Shown piece by piece: positions 8,787-18,436 of a DNA stretch of 64,000 nt. Origin of the DNA: Mesorhizobium sp. STM 4661 (GTDB taxonomy: Bacteria > Pseudomonadota > Alphaproteobacteria > Rhizobiales > Rhizobiaceae). Each line of letters starts with the position of its first letter. Positions within the stretch are counted from its first letter, which is position 1. The position numbers and the translations under genes were made by a program. The notes below the pieces were generated by a model, which was not told the origin of the DNA, searched no databases, and saw nothing but the letters and a program-made list of their open reading frames with translations. The stretch covers positions 124,001 through 188,000 of the forward strand of contig NZ_CAAF010000038.1 in assembly GCF_000359125.1 (NCBI RefSeq), in the 5' to 3' direction.

Positions 8787-9724
8787 GCAGGTCGAAGTTT
8801 GGAGCTCCGCGCCACTTCGCTCAGCCGTTGGAATGTATCGGTTTCAGGCGACCAGGCTTCCGAAATGAGCAACGACGGATCGCATATCTGCGTCGCGCTC
8901 AAGCTGTCCCAGAATGTGCGTTTTCCCAGCAACGACGCGACCGGTTGCATCAGGCCGGCAGGCAAGGCAACCAGGCGCTTCGGTCGCCCAAAGCCTTGCC
9001 GAAAGGCTTCGATGATGGCCGCGATCGAAATCGGCGACAGATCGCTTGCGACATAGACCGGGCGAAGCGGGCCTGGACGGCTCAGCAGGTGCAGGACCGC
9101 CCGTGCCGCCGCCTCGGACGATATCAATAAACGGACGCCCGCCAGGGTAGCTGCGGGCAATGGCAGGGCGGTGTCGGCCAGGCGCATCAGCATCGCCAGA
9201 GTTCCCCCCATGCCAGATCCGTAGACCTGCGGCAGGCGCAGCGCTGTGGCATCGCGACGGCCGGACGATGCATAGGCCTCCAGCATCCTGATCTCGCCTT
9301 CGCGTTTCGAACGCCCATAGGCGCATTGCGGGGCAGGGGCCATCTTTTCGTTGATCGTTCCGCTGAAGCCGGCGCCGACCACGGCCCGGATCGACGACAG
9401 GTAAACCAGGCGTCCGCTGGCCTCTACCGCTGCGGCGCGTGCGAGCTGGCCGGTCAATTCGGCATTGGCATTCAAATAATCGGCTTCGGTCGCATTGCCC
9501 CGATCATTGTTCAGCCCGGCGCAATGAACGACATGCGTGACGTCTTTCGTGATCGCCAGGAAGGTCTGCGCGGGCGCGTCGAAATTCGGCAGCTGGACGA
9601 CGTCGTGTGCCGCGCCGGGCTGCGGGTGTCGGGAGGCGATCCGGACCTCGATCTGGGCCTGGCGAAGCTGTTGCACGACAAGGCTCCCTATGAACCCCGT
9701 GGCGCCTGTCACCAACACCTTCAT
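8774..9724 (-). CDS. NAD-dependent nucleotide-sugar epimerase/dehydratase (SDR)
   Basis: A 316-residue extended-SDR protein. It opens with MKVLVTGATGFIGSLVVQQL, the glycine-rich NAD site, and has LVYLSSIRAVVG and the catalytic YGRSK (Tyr-x3-Lys). It resembles the UDP-sugar 4-epimerase-like proteins often paired with initiating sugar transferases, as here, so it probably makes the first sugar of the repeat. The start chosen is the ATG at 9724, four bases after the stop of the O-antigen ligase gene; a longer in-frame version reaching 9799 would overlap that gene and precede the Rossmann fold with unrelated residues. The two minus-strand genes are probably co-transcribed. Confidence 0.85.
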   Translation of the reverse strand: MKVLVTGATGFIGSLVVQQLRQAQIEVRIASRHPQPGAAHDVVQLPNFDAPAQTFLAITKDVTHVVHCAGLNNDRGNATEADYLNANAELTGQLARAAAVEASGRLVYLSSIRAVVGAGFSGTINEKMAPAPQCAYGRSKREGEIRMLEAYASSGRRDATALRLPQVYGSGMGGTLAMLMRLADTALPLPAATLAGVRLLISSEAAARAVLHLLSRPGPLRPVYVASDLSPISIAAIIEAFRQGFGRPKRLVALPAGLMQPVASLLGKRTFWDSLSATQICDPSLLISEAWSPETDTFQRLSEVARSSKLRPAQPR

Positions 9725-9728
9725 CGCC

Positions 9729-11033
9729 TTAGCCAATGACCGTCGATGCCGCGGGAGGCGTCTGCTCTTCCATGACCGGAAGGGTGCGTCCTGACGCAAG
9801 ATAGGTCCCGGACACCAGGAAGATCATCAGCACCGAATCCAGAATATCATGACCGACCAGAATGCCGACCATTCCGCCTGTGAGATAGGTGATCACTACA
9901 ATGACGATCATGGTGGCGCCGAACCGCTCGACCGGATCGGCACTGATGCGCAGCACCCTGGCTGCGTTTCTGGCGGCAACGACAAATATCGACGCCAGCG
10001 CCACGGCTCCCAGGATTCCCGCCTCCACCAACGCGGTCAGAAAGCCGTTGTGGAAGTGGCTGAAGCCTTTGTCCATGCCGAATTGGTCATGGAAGCCCTG
10101 CTTTATCAGGCGCGAGGTCGCTCCCACCCCATGTCCGAAAAACGGCATTTCGCGAAATGCGTCGAGGCCGATTTGCCACATGGCAACGCGAAATCCCAAG
10201 GCGGTGTTGTGGTCGCCATGCGCCGCGAGTGCTTCCCAGTCGGAGCGGAGGAACTCGGCTCGATCCAATATGATGTGGAATCCAAGGGCAGCGATCGCGA
10301 GACCGACCGCGCCCGATATCAGCAACAGGCGACGAGCGTTTCTGCTCCTGAGCTTCCGCCGGTGGATCAGCAGTACCGCGATGCCCGCGATCAGTATCGC
10401 CAGCCACATGATCCGCGAACCGGTATAGAGGATGGCGATTGTCCCGGCCAGCGCCGCGCAGACGAGAAGGCTGCGGTTCCTTTCGATGCCCGACAAGGCG
10501 CCAGCCATGCATACCATGACGCTGAGGCAGGTGACCGTCGCGAACACGATCGGATTTCCAGCCGCGCCTTCAACCCTTACCATGCCAAGCCAATAGTACT
10601 GGATGCCTGTCAGCAGCAAGGCGCCGAAGCAGGCGGCCATGCTGCTGAGTATGATGATGCGTGCAAGGGTGGTTTTCTGCGAAATGCTCCAGACCGAGTA
10701 AGAGAAGGGGAAAAACAGGAAGGTGATCAGCGGCACAAGATGCGCCGCATCCCTCGCGATCGAGTTGTTGACGATCGAAGCAAGAATAATGGCCCCGCAA
10801 TAGGCATAGATCGCTGCGGTAAGGGCGACCATCGGCTGATCGACATTGAAGCGCCGTCTCTTCAGGGCAACCAGCAAGGTCGACCACAGGCCGCCGCCAT
10901 TGAATACGAAGCTAACCACCGATCCCAAAACGGGAGGAGAAAAGAAACAGAGAACGGAAAAGTAAATATTGAGCCGCGAGGGTGTGAATTGCTGTTTTAT
11001 CGATGAAAGCCAGCTCAAGGTTGTAGGTCGCAT
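9729..11033 (-). CDS. O-antigen ligase/polymerase family membrane protein
   Basis: The 434-residue protein has about ten to twelve hydrophobic segments and the Wzy_C/WaaL-type periplasmic loop: GSRIMWLA near 220, then FRVAMWQIGLDAFREMPFFG and FSHFHNGFLTALVEAGILG, which includes the conserved His of the family. Such proteins either polymerise repeat units or ligate chains to a lipid core or another acceptor in the periplasm. The neighbouring Wzm/Wzt exporter normally delivers finished chains, so a ligase role is more likely than a polymerase, but sequence alone cannot decide. It is followed four bases later by the epimerase gene. Confidence 0.85.
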   Translation of the reverse strand: MRPTTLSWLSSIKQQFTPSRLNIYFSVLCFFSPPVLGSVVSFVFNGGGLWSTLLVALKRRRFNVDQPMVALTAAIYAYCGAIILASIVNNSIARDAAHLVPLITFLFFPFSYSVWSISQKTTLARIIILSSMAACFGALLLTGIQYYWLGMVRVEGAAGNPIVFATVTCLSVMVCMAGALSGIERNRSLLVCAALAGTIAILYTGSRIMWLAILIAGIAVLLIHRRKLRSRNARRLLLISGAVGLAIAALGFHIILDRAEFLRSDWEALAAHGDHNTALGFRVAMWQIGLDAFREMPFFGHGVGATSRLIKQGFHDQFGMDKGFSHFHNGFLTALVEAGILGAVALASIFVVAARNAARVLRISADPVERFGATMIVIVVITYLTGGMVGILVGHDILDSVLMIFLVSGTYLASGRTLPVMEEQTPPAASTVIG

Positions 11034-11520
11034 TCCGCAAGGGGTCTTTAGGACAAGTATCTGGTTTGGCCGTGGCTGGTGCGATGATCTTCAGGATGTC
11101 GCGCACGTGATGCCACGCGCGGTGGTTGAATTCCGGGGACCGGTATAGCGGCTGAGGCTGATTTTCGATAGTCCGGCAGGACGGGCTACCGTCAAAAATT
11201 GGCAGTGTCGTTCATGCGTCAGTGCAGGCCCGGAACCGCCCGGAACCGATTGACGATCGTACCGCCCATTCAGGCAATATTTTTCTCGGCCTACCAAGCT
11301 TGTCAGTTCGGTGAGTAGGAATTTCCGAGTTCCGGGTCTTGAGTAGAAGATTCATTCCCGAACCACTTTGCGGCAGACCTGTCTTGCATTGTTATAAACA
11401 ATGGCGATCTGCTAGAACGCCTGCACGAAAACAAGATTGTCCAGAAGTGAAGCTGAACCGGGCGGCCGCGAACTGCGCCCGATGCAAGGTCTGGATGGCA
11501 CGAGAGAACGCTCACAGTCC
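11034..11520. other. Divergent intergenic region between the O-antigen ligase gene and cysD
   Basis: About 490 bases with no supported gene. It must hold the promoter of the minus-strand ligase-epimerase pair and that of cysD. A 17-base palindrome lies at 11387-11403, about 120 bases before cysD. An in-frame extension of cysD to 11437 exists but adds residues not typical of CysD. Confidence 0.55.
11387..11403. promoter_or_regulatory. Palindrome upstream of cysD, candidate operator
   Basis: CATTGTT-ATA-AACAATG is a perfect 7-base inverted repeat with a 3-base centre in an AT-rich patch. Its position upstream of the sulfate-activation operon makes it a candidate site for a dimeric sulfur or cysteine regulator. 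No regulator gene for it lies in the window, so the function is inferred. Confidence 0.45.
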
Positions 11521-12426
11521 ATGAACATCGCGCTCACGCATCTTCAGCGGCTTGAAGCCGAATCCATCCATATTTTTCGCGAAGTTGCGGCAGCCTTCGC
11601 CAAGCCCGTCATGCTCTACTCCGTTGGCAAGGATTCATCCGTGCTGATGCATCTGGCGATGAAGGCGTTCTACCCAGCCAAGCCGCCCTTTCCCTTTCTC
11701 CATGTCGACACGACCTGGAAGTTCCGTGAGATGATCGCCTTTCGCGATAAGATGGCGCAAAAGCTCGGCTTCGACCTGCTGGTCCATGTCAACGAAGATG
11801 GCGTGCGCGACAACATCAATCCCTTCGACCATGGCTCGAACACCCACACCCATGTGATGAAGACCGTGGCGCTGCGGCAGGCGCTCGACAAGTATGGCTT
11901 CGATGCAGCCTTTGGCGGCGCCCGCCGCGACGAGGAGAAGTCGCGCGCCAAGGAGCGGATCTTCTCCTTCCGCAACGCCCAGCACGTCTGGGATCCGAAG
12001 AACCAGCGGCCGGAGATGTGGAAGATATTCAACACCCGCATCGCCTCTGGCGAATCGATCCGGGTGTTTCCGCTGTCCAACTGGACCGAACTCGACATCT
12101 GGCAGTACATTCTGCAGGAAGACATCCCGATCGTGCCGCTCTATTTTGCCAAGGAGCGCCCGGTCGTCGAGCGCGACGGCATGCTCATTCTCAAGGACGA
12201 CGAGCGCATGCAATTGCGACCCGGCGAGACGGTCGAGAACCGGCTGGTGCGCTTCCGTACCCTCGGTTGCTATCCGCTGACCGGCGCGATCGAATCGGAT
12301 GCCGACACGCTGGAGGCGATTGTCGGCGAAATGCTCACCGCACGCACCTCCGAGCGGCAGGGTCGTCTGATCGACCGCGATGAAGCCGGCTCAATGGAGA
12401 AAAAGAAGCGCGAGGGGTATTTCTGA
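11521..12426 (+). CDS. cysD: Sulfate adenylyltransferase subunit 2
   Basis: A 301-residue PP-loop adenylyltransferase that makes adenosine 5'-phosphosulfate (APS) from ATP and sulfate, driven by the GTPase subunit encoded next. Diagnostic segments are [20 protein letters not shown] (the PP-loop), [33 protein letters not shown] and [18 protein letters not shown]. The ATG at 11521 gives [20 protein letters not shown] and the usual family length; upstream in-frame residues are not conserved-looking. Two bases separate it from cysNC. In rhizobia the same pair is called nodPQ when tied to Nod-factor sulfation; nothing here shows a symbiotic context. Confidence 0.95.
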   Translation: MNIALTHLQRLEAESIHIFREVAAAFAKPVMLYSVGKDSSVLMHLAMKAFYPAKPPFPFLHVDTTWKFREMIAFRDKMAQKLGFDLLVHVNEDGVRDNINPFDHGSNTHTHVMKTVALRQALDKYGFDAAFGGARRDEEKSRAKERIFSFRNAQHVWDPKNQRPEMWKIFNTRIASGESIRVFPLSNWTELDIWQYILQEDIPIVPLYFAKERPVVERDGMLILKDDERMQLRPGETVENRLVRFRTLGCYPLTGAIESDADTLEAIVGEMLTARTSERQGRLIDRDEAGSMEKKKREGYF

Positions 12427-12428
12427 GC

Positions 12429-14366
12429 ATGCGCCACATCATGGCCAAGAGCCTCGCCCCCACCGACGGCGTCCGCGACTATCTGGCGGCGCAGGAGAAG
12501 AAGTCGCTGCTGCGCTTCCTGACCTGCGGTTCGGTCGACGATGGCAAGTCGACGCTGATCGGCCGCCTTTTGTCCGATACCAAGCAGATTTTCGAGGACC
12601 AACTCGCCGCCCTCGAGCGCGACTCGCGCAAGCACGGCACGACCGGCGACGACATCGATTTCGCGCTGCTGGTCGACGGCCTCGAGGCCGAGCGCGAGCA
12701 GGGCATCACCATCGACGTCGCCTATCGCTTCTTCGCCACGCCGAAACGCAAATTCATCGTTGCCGACACGCCCGGCCACGAACAGTACACGCGCAACATG
12801 GCCACCGGCGCATCGACCGCGGATCTGGCCATCGTGCTGATCGACGCTCGCCAAGGTGTGCTGCGCCAGACCAGGCGCCATTCGATCATCGCCTCGCTGC
12901 TCGGCATCCGGCACGTCGTTCTGGCCGTCAACAAGATCGATCTCGTCGGCTTCGACAAGGCCGTCTTCGAACGCATCATCGAGGACTATCGGCAGTTCTC
13001 GCACAAGCTCGGCTTCGAGACCATCGTGCCGATCCCGATGTCGGCCCGCTACGGCGACAACGTCACCGGCCGCTCCGACAACACGCCATGGTACTCCGGG
13101 CCGACGCTGATCGAGCACCTCGAAACCGTGTCGGTCGACGAAGCCGCGGCCGAGCTGCCGTTTCGTTTTCCGGTGCAGTATGTGAACCGACCCAACCTCG
13201 ACTTTCGCGGTTTTGCCGGCACGATCGCGTCCGGTTCGATTTCACGAGGCGATGAGGTCGTTGTCGCCAAATCCGGCAAATCTTCTCACGTCAGGCGCAT
13301 CGTCGCGCATGGCGGCGATCTGAACCAAGCGGTGGCCGGCCAGGCCATCACCCTTGTCCTCGATGACGAGGTCGAGGTCTCGCGCGGCAACATGCTGGTG
13401 TCGCCGACAGCGCGGCCGCAGGTCGCCGACCAGTTCGCCGCCAACATCGTCTGGTTCGACGAGCACGCGCTGTTGCCGGGCCGCTCCTACATCCTGCGCA
13501 CGGAAACCGACCAGACCAGCGCCACCGTCACCGACCTGAAATATCGCGTCAATGTCAACGACTTCGCCCATGAGGCGGCCAAGTCGCTCGAAATGAACGA
13601 AGTCGGCATCTGCAACCTCTCGACGCGGGCGCCGATCGCCTTCGACACGTTCGGCGAGAACCGCACGACCGGCGCCTTCATCCTGATCGATCGCATCACC
13701 AACGCCACGGTCGGCGCCGGCATGATCCTGCATTCGCTGCGCCGCGCTGAAAACATCCACTGGCAGTCACTCGATGTCGGCAAGCGCGGCCGTGCCGACA
13801 TGAAGAACCAGCGGTCCGCCGTGTTCTGGTTCACCGGGCTCTCGGGCTCGGGCAAGTCGACCATCGCCAACCTTTTCGAGAAGAAACTTTTCGCCACCGG
13901 CCGCCATACCTACATCCTGGATGGCGACAATGTCCGTCACGGGCTTAATCGCGATCTCGGCTTCACCGACGCCGATCGCGTCGAGAACATTCGCCGTGTT
14001 GCGGAAGTGGCGCGCCTGATGGCCGACGCCGGGCTGATCGTCATCGTTTCCTTCATTTCGCCGTTCAGCGCCGAGCGGCGCATGGCGCGCGAATTGATGG
14101 CTGACGGCGAATTCGTCGAAGTCTTCGTCGATACGCCCTTCGAGGAATGCGCCAGGCGCGATCCCAAGGGCCTCTATGCGCGGGCGCTGAATGGCGAGAT
14201 CAAGAATTTCACCGGCGTCGATTCACCATACGAGGCTCCGGAAAATCCCGAAATCCATCTCAGGACACTCGGCAAGTCGGCCGAGGAGATGGTAGAGGCC
14301 CTGGAACTCTGGCTGAACGAGCGTGACATTGCAGAAGACCAGTACGACAACGGCGGCGGCATCTGA
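12429..14366 (+). CDS. cysNC: Bifunctional sulfate adenylyltransferase subunit 1 / APS kinase
   Basis: A 645-residue fusion. The N-terminal GTPase (residues ~25-450) has [14 protein letters not shown] (P-loop, Lys40), [12 protein letters not shown] and NKIDLVGF, followed by EF-Tu-like beta-barrel domains. The C-terminal APS kinase (~458-640) has [11 protein letters not shown] (Walker A, 470-478), [15 protein letters not shown] and [10 protein letters not shown]. Together with CysD it converts sulfate to PAPS. This is the NodQ-type fusion common in rhizobia. The ATG at 12429 is two bases after the cysD stop; another ATG at 12444 is possible. The 3' end overlaps the next gene by up to 44 bases. 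Confidence 0.95.
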   Translation: MRHIMAKSLAPTDGVRDYLAAQEKKSLLRFLTCGSVDDGKSTLIGRLLSDTKQIFEDQLAALERDSRKHGTTGDDIDFALLVDGLEAEREQGITIDVAYRFFATPKRKFIVADTPGHEQYTRNMATGASTADLAIVLIDARQGVLRQTRRHSIIASLLGIRHVVLAVNKIDLVGFDKAVFERIIEDYRQFSHKLGFETIVPIPMSARYGDNVTGRSDNTPWYSGPTLIEHLETVSVDEAAAELPFRFPVQYVNRPNLDFRGFAGTIASGSISRGDEVVVAKSGKSSHVRRIVAHGGDLNQAVAGQAITLVLDDEVEVSRGNMLVSPTARPQVADQFAANIVWFDEHALLPGRSYILRTETDQTSATVTDLKYRVNVNDFAHEAAKSLEMNEVGICNLSTRAPIAFDTFGENRTTGAFILIDRITNATVGAGMILHSLRRAENIHWQSLDVGKRGRADMKNQRSAVFWFTGLSGSGKSTIANLFEKKLFATGRHTYILDGDNVRHGLNRDLGFTDADRVENIRRVAEVARLMADAGLIVIVSFISPFSAERRMARELMADGEFVEVFVDTPFEECARRDPKGLYARALNGEIKNFTGVDSPYEAPENPEIHLRTLGKSAEEMVEALELWLNERDIAEDQYDNGGGI

Positions 14367-15165
14367 CGACGGGCAGATGCTCGACCTTTTCGAGCATCTT
14401 GCCTTGGCGGCAGGACGCGAGGTGATGCGCGTTTTCAATGCCGGCTGCGCGGTCGACCGGAAATCCGACTCCTCGCCGGTGACCGAGGCTGATCGCGAGA
14501 GCGAGAAGATCATTCTCACCGGGCTGCGCGCCGCATTCCCCGACATCGCTTGCGTGGCCGAGGAAGAGGCGGCGGCCGGCATCATGCCGCCGGATCTCGG
14601 CGACGCCTTCTTCCTGGTGGACCCGCTCGACGGCACCAAGGAGTTCGTCAACCGCCGGACCGACTTCACCGTCAACATCGCGCTGGTTCGCCACGGCGTG
14701 CCGGAAATCGGCGTCGTCTTCGCGCCCTGCACCGGACGTTTCTTTTCCGGCCGGTCGGGCAGGGCGGAATCGATCGAAGTCAATGACGACTATCAGATCA
14801 CAGGCCGCCGGCCGATTTCGGCCAGGAAGGGTCTGGTGCCACTGACCATCGTCGCCAGCCGGTCGCACAACACGCCGGAGACCGACGCCTATATCCGTGA
14901 CCTCGGCGCCGCCGAGATCGTCTCGATCGGCTCGTCGCTGAAATTCTGTCTCGTCGCTGGTGCCGAGGCCGACGTCTATCCGCGTTTCGGCCGCACCATG
15001 GAGTGGGACACGGCGGCCGGCGATGCAGTGCTGCGCGCAGCCGGCGGCATGACGCGCACTCTGGATGGCAAGCCGCTCACCTATGGCAAGCGCGACCAGA
15101 GCGACGATGAGGATTTCGCCAACCCGCATTTCATAGCCAGCGGCAAGGCAGCCGGGCCAACCTGA
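14323..15165 (+). CDS. cysQ: 3'(2'),5'-bisphosphate nucleotidase
   Basis: A 280-residue inositol-monophosphatase-fold enzyme that hydrolyses PAP (3'-phosphoadenosine 5'-phosphate), the by-product of PAPS use, to AMP. The metal sites are visible: Glu-Glu in [18 protein letters not shown] at 100-108, and [16 protein letters not shown] near the C-terminus. The GTG at 14323 overlaps cysNC by 44 bases; an ATG at 14377 ([13 protein letters not shown]) just after the cysNC stop is an equally plausible start and would give 262 residues. Its place directly after cysDNC fits PAP recycling. Confidence 0.9.
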   Translation: MTLQKTSTTTAAASDDGQMLDLFEHLALAAGREVMRVFNAGCAVDRKSDSSPVTEADRESEKIILTGLRAAFPDIACVAEEEAAAGIMPPDLGDAFFLVDPLDGTKEFVNRRTDFTVNIALVRHGVPEIGVVFAPCTGRFFSGRSGRAESIEVNDDYQITGRRPISARKGLVPLTIVASRSHNTPETDAYIRDLGAAEIVSIGSSLKFCLVAGAEADVYPRFGRTMEWDTAAGDAVLRAAGGMTRTLDGKPLTYGKRDQSDDEDFANPHFIASGKAAGPT

Positions 15166-15318
15166 CGACTATAGCGTGGGGCAATCAGGCGATGGCCCCA
15201 AGAACGGGTTCTTCTTTGGCAACGTTCCCGTAATCCGCCGCCGATGCTCTCCTGACGGCCCGATTGCCATCACGTGTTGGCGTTGTTATATTTACGTCTA
15301 CACGCAGGAGAATTCGCT

Positions 15319-15558
15319 ATGCCGCTCAACATTCGCAGTGAAGAGGTAAACGCGCTTGCCGAAAAGCTGGCGGCGCGCACGCGCTTGAACAAAACGGCCG
15401 CCGTGAAGTTGGCCCTGGAGAACGAATTGCGCCGTGCCGAGGAGGCGATCCCTCTGTGGGAGCGACTGAAGCCTTTGCGCGCGAAAATCGCGGCCTATCC
15501 GGACACCGGCCTCGCGGCGGACAGGGCGTTTTTCGATGACCTCAGCGGTGACCACTGA
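15319..15558 (+). CDS. vapB: VapB-type antitoxin (Rv0623-like)
   Basis: A 79-residue protein beginning MPLNIRSEEVNALAEKLAAR, the N-terminal ribbon-helix-helix-like motif of PSK/Rv0623-type VapB antitoxins, followed by TRLNKTAAVKLALENE. It should bind and block the PIN-domain toxin encoded next and repress its own operon. The start at 15319 has AGGAG at 15306-15310; an in-frame extension to 15274 lacks such support. Its stop overlaps the vapC start as TGATG. Confidence 0.9.
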   Translation: MPLNIRSEEVNALAEKLAARTRLNKTAAVKLALENELRRAEEAIPLWERLKPLRAKIAAYPDTGLAADRAFFDDLSGDH

Positions 15559-15986
15559 TGTTCGTCGATGCGTCGGCAATCATCGCAATTCTGACCGAAG
15601 AGCCTGAGGCCGAGGGCCTTGCGGCGGCGCTCGATGCCGCGCGCTCGCCGCCGCCGATCACATCGGTCGTGGCTGCATGGGAAGCGACTGTTGGGCTGTT
15701 TCGCAAAAAGCGCATTCCGATGGCAGAAGCTGAAGCGCGAGTGCAAGAGTTCCTTGAAGCGGCTGGGGTCCAGGTTCTGGCGATTTCGAGCCGTGAGTTG
15801 ACCGCCGCGCTGCAAGCCTTCGATCGCTATGGACGGCACCGCTATCCGGACGCTGAACGGAATAGTGCGCTCAATCTTGCCGACTGCTTCCATTATGCCA
15901 CCGCGAAATCCTACCGGGCGCCGATCCTGACCATAGATGCGGGATTTGCGCTTACCGATGTCGCGACTGTGGGTGCCAAGACCTGA
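15558..15986 (+). CDS. vapC: VapC-type PIN-domain ribonuclease toxin
   Basis: A 142-residue PIN-domain protein with the expected acidic active-site set: Asp4 (MFVDASAII), Glu42 (AAWEATVGL), Asp109 (NLADCFHYATA) and Asp127 (TIDAGFALTDV). VapC toxins are Mg-dependent endoribonucleases that usually cut tRNA or rRNA. The ATG overlaps the vapB stop by one base, so translation of the two is coupled. The pair sits alone between cysQ and a convergent aminotransferase gene. Confidence 0.9.
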   Translation: MFVDASAIIAILTEEPEAEGLAAALDAARSPPPITSVVAAWEATVGLFRKKRIPMAEAEARVQEFLEAAGVQVLAISSRELTAALQAFDRYGRHRYPDAERNSALNLADCFHYATAKSYRAPILTIDAGFALTDVATVGAKT

Positions 15987-16099
15987 GATCTCGGAAGAGA
16001 AGGGCGGCTTCCGCCATGCGCTGGCGCCGAGGAAGCGCGTCGTCGCAACAAGATGTCAACGAACTCGTTGGAGTATCACTCGAACGCTCACGCGTAGCT

Positions 16100-17242
16100 C
16101 TACGCGGCGGCGACGTGCGCCGAATTCGAGCCGATATAGTTGCGGATCGTCTCGATGATCCGGTCCTGGTCGGCCTCGCTCAGATAAGGATGCATGGGCA
16201 GGCACAGAATCCGCTTCGGCAGGTCCTCCGAAACGGCAAGGCCGGTCGGCGAGCGCGGATAGTCGCGATAGGCGACTTGGGCATGCAGCGGCTTCACGTA
16301 ATAGATGACCGAGGGAATGCCCTTTTCGCCGAGATGCGCCTTCAGGCCGTCGCGCTTCGGCGTTTCGATCGCGTATTGCGCCCAGGCGGAGCGGCCTCCA
16401 TCGCTGTTGCGCGCCGCCTTGACGATGTCGCCCAGGCCCTCGCCATAGCGCTTCGCAACCGCTTGCCGGGCAACCATCTCGTCTTCGAGAATGGCCAGCT
16501 TCTCGATCAGGATCGCCGCCTGCAGCGTGTCGAGCCGCGAATTGATGCCGACACGGACATTGTCATACTGCGTTTCGCCCTTGCCATGGAAGGCGAACGA
16601 CCGCAACTGCTCGGCCAGCGCATCGTCATTGGTGAACATCGCGCCGCCGTCGCCATAGCAACCAAGCGGCTTGGCCGGGTAGAAGCTGGTCGAGCCGACC
16701 GTGCCGAACGAACCGCACATCTTGCCGTCGATGGAGCCACCGATCGCCTGGGCGGCGTCCTCGATCACCATCAGCCCTTCGCGATTGGCGATCGCCATGA
16801 TCGCCTCGTAGTCGGCGGCAAGGCCGAACAGGTCAACCGGAATGATCGCCTTCGGCTTAAGCCGGCCTTCCTTCTTGATCATCGTGATCGCCGCCTCGAG
16901 GCTGGCGATATCGATATTGTAGGTAACCGGGTCGACATCGACGAAGACCGGTTCGGCCTTGGCCAATGCCACCACTTCCGCCGTGGCGGCGAAGGTGAAG
17001 CTCGGCACGAACACCGCGTCACCTGGGCCAATGCCGGCCGCTAACAGCGGCAAGAGCAGCGCGTCGGTGCCGTTGGCGCAGGCAACGACATGCTTGGTGC
17101 CGATATAGGCGGCAAGCTTGTTCTCGAATTCGGTGACCTCTGGCCCGAGTATGTAGCGGCCGTCGTCGACGACGCGGTCGATCGCGGCTTTCAGCCGGTC
17201 GCGAATGCGTTCGCGCTGCGCGCCAAGATCGATGAACTGCAT
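16100..17242 (-). CDS. DegT/DnrJ/EryC1/StrS family sugar aminotransferase
   Basis: A 380-residue PLP-dependent aminotransferase beginning MQFIDLGAQRERIRDRL. Family marks are NGTDALLLPLLAAGIGPGD, VIEDAAQAIGG and SFYPAKPLGCYGDGGA, in which Lys191 should form the internal aldimine. Such enzymes transaminate keto-sugar nucleotides during O-antigen, capsule or lipopolysaccharide synthesis, and this one is WbpE-like in appearance. It is about 6 kb from the polysaccharide cluster and could supply it with an amino sugar. The gene is isolated: vapC converges on it, and a 270-base gap precedes it that holds a short TAGCCAGAT direct repeat (17256 and 17276). Confidence 0.87.
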   Translation of the reverse strand: MQFIDLGAQRERIRDRLKAAIDRVVDDGRYILGPEVTEFENKLAAYIGTKHVVACANGTDALLLPLLAAGIGPGDAVFVPSFTFAATAEVVALAKAEPVFVDVDPVTYNIDIASLEAAITMIKKEGRLKPKAIIPVDLFGLAADYEAIMAIANREGLMVIEDAAQAIGGSIDGKMCGSFGTVGSTSFYPAKPLGCYGDGGAMFTNDDALAEQLRSFAFHGKGETQYDNVRVGINSRLDTLQAAILIEKLAILEDEMVARQAVAKRYGEGLGDIVKAARNSDGGRSAWAQYAIETPKRDGLKAHLGEKGIPSVIYYVKPLHAQVAYRDYPRSPTGLAVSEDLPKRILCLPMHPYLSEADQDRIIETIRNYIGSNSAHVAAA

Positions 17243-17512
17243 GTCGGCCTCGTTCTAGCCAGATGGTCGGCGGGTTAGCCAGATAATTGGCCGCTGGTAC
17301 CAGACTTGGCGCAACCGAGAAAGCCGAACCGGCTAAACGGCGAATTGCCTAGGCGTCGCAGCCTGTTACCTCTGGTTTCGAGCCTGTCTTGGCAAGATGG
17401 CGGAAATCCGGCCTTTGCAAGCCGTTGCCAGCCCTTTCAATCGCATCCTTCCGATCCTGCGAAACATAAAGTGATCGTAGAGCCGGCGCTGCTTCGGGGG
17501 TTCTCAGCCAGC

Positions 17513-18436
17513 TCAGGCGATTTCATGCCGCCAGGGCGGATTGGCGCCGGCTCGCGCCACCGTCACCGCCGCGGCCTTGGCGCCGAGCTCCAGCGCCTGG
17601 CGGATGGCATCTTCCGAAAGCGTGGCAATTGCCGTCTTCGACTGCATGCCTTGTTCATGCAGCGAGGCCAGGATGCCGGCGTTGAACGTGTCGCCGGCGC
17701 CGACCGTGTCGACCACCGTGACCTTGTCCGGCACGACCGTGACCTTGTGCTCGCTGGTGTAACCGACGGCGCCTTCCGCGCCATGGGTGACGACGATCAG
17801 CTTCGGGCCACGATCCAGCCAGTTGCGGACAACGTCCTCGTGCGAGCCGGCTTCGCCGAACCAGTTGAGATCCTCATCGGAGAGCTTCACGATATCGGCC
17901 ATCGCCATCATGGAGCGGATGCGCCTGAGGTGCCTGGCCTTGTCGGGGATGAAATTCGGCCGGATGTTGGGATCGAGCATCATCAAGCGGCGCTCGTGCT
18001 CGCGCCGCATGAACTCCTCATAGGTCGATCCAGCCGGCTCCGAGATCAGGCTGATGGCGCCGAACAGCATGGCTTCGATCTCGCTGCCGAGCTCCGGCAG
18101 GTCGTCGGTGGTCAGCATGCGACCGGCCGTGTTCTCGTCGTAGAAAGTGTAGGTCGCCTGGCCGTTGGTGAGTCGCACGAAGGCAAGCGTCGTCGGCCGC
18201 GGCGACGTATGCGCATAGGTGGAACTGACCTTGCTCGCCCCCAGCGCGTCCCGGAGCTGACCGCCGAACAGATCCGACGACAGGCCGGAAAAGAACCCGG
18301 CCGGCGCACCGAGCCGGCCAAGCGCGATGGCCGAGTTGAACACCGCGCCGCCAACATAAGGGGCAAAGGCCGGCTCCCCATCGGTGGTGGCGCGAGGCAG
18401 CATGTCGATGAGGGCTTCGCCGCAGCAAAGGATCAT
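17513..18436 (-). CDS. PfkB-family sugar kinase, probable fructokinase
   Basis: A 307-residue ribokinase-fold kinase starting MILCCGEALIDMLPR. It has GGAVFNSAIALGRLG near the N-terminus and the C-terminal catalytic/anion-hole signature DTVGAGDTFNAGIL with the catalytic Asp. Phosphorylation of fructose is inferred from the adjacent FrcBCA-type transporter. The start was set at 18436, where ATGA overlaps the stop of the mutarotase gene; the frame stays open much further upstream but only because of GC-rich composition. It is the last gene of the minus-strand operon. Confidence 0.88.
   Translation of the reverse strand: MILCCGEALIDMLPRATTDGEPAFAPYVGGAVFNSAIALGRLGAPAGFFSGLSSDLFGGQLRDALGASKVSSTYAHTSPRPTTLAFVRLTNGQATYTFYDENTAGRMLTTDDLPELGSEIEAMLFGAISLISEPAGSTYEEFMRREHERRLMMLDPNIRPNFIPDKARHLRRIRSMMAMADIVKLSDEDLNWFGEAGSHEDVVRNWLDRGPKLIVVTHGAEGAVGYTSEHKVTVVPDKVTVVDTVGAGDTFNAGILASLHEQGMQSKTAIATLSEDAIRQALELGAKAAAVTVARAGANPPWRHEIA

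Noticed and set aside
11521..14366. Naming the sulfate-activation pair nodPQ
   Set aside because: The proteins fit NodP/NodQ equally well, but there is no nod box or other nodulation gene in the window, and cysQ follows directly.
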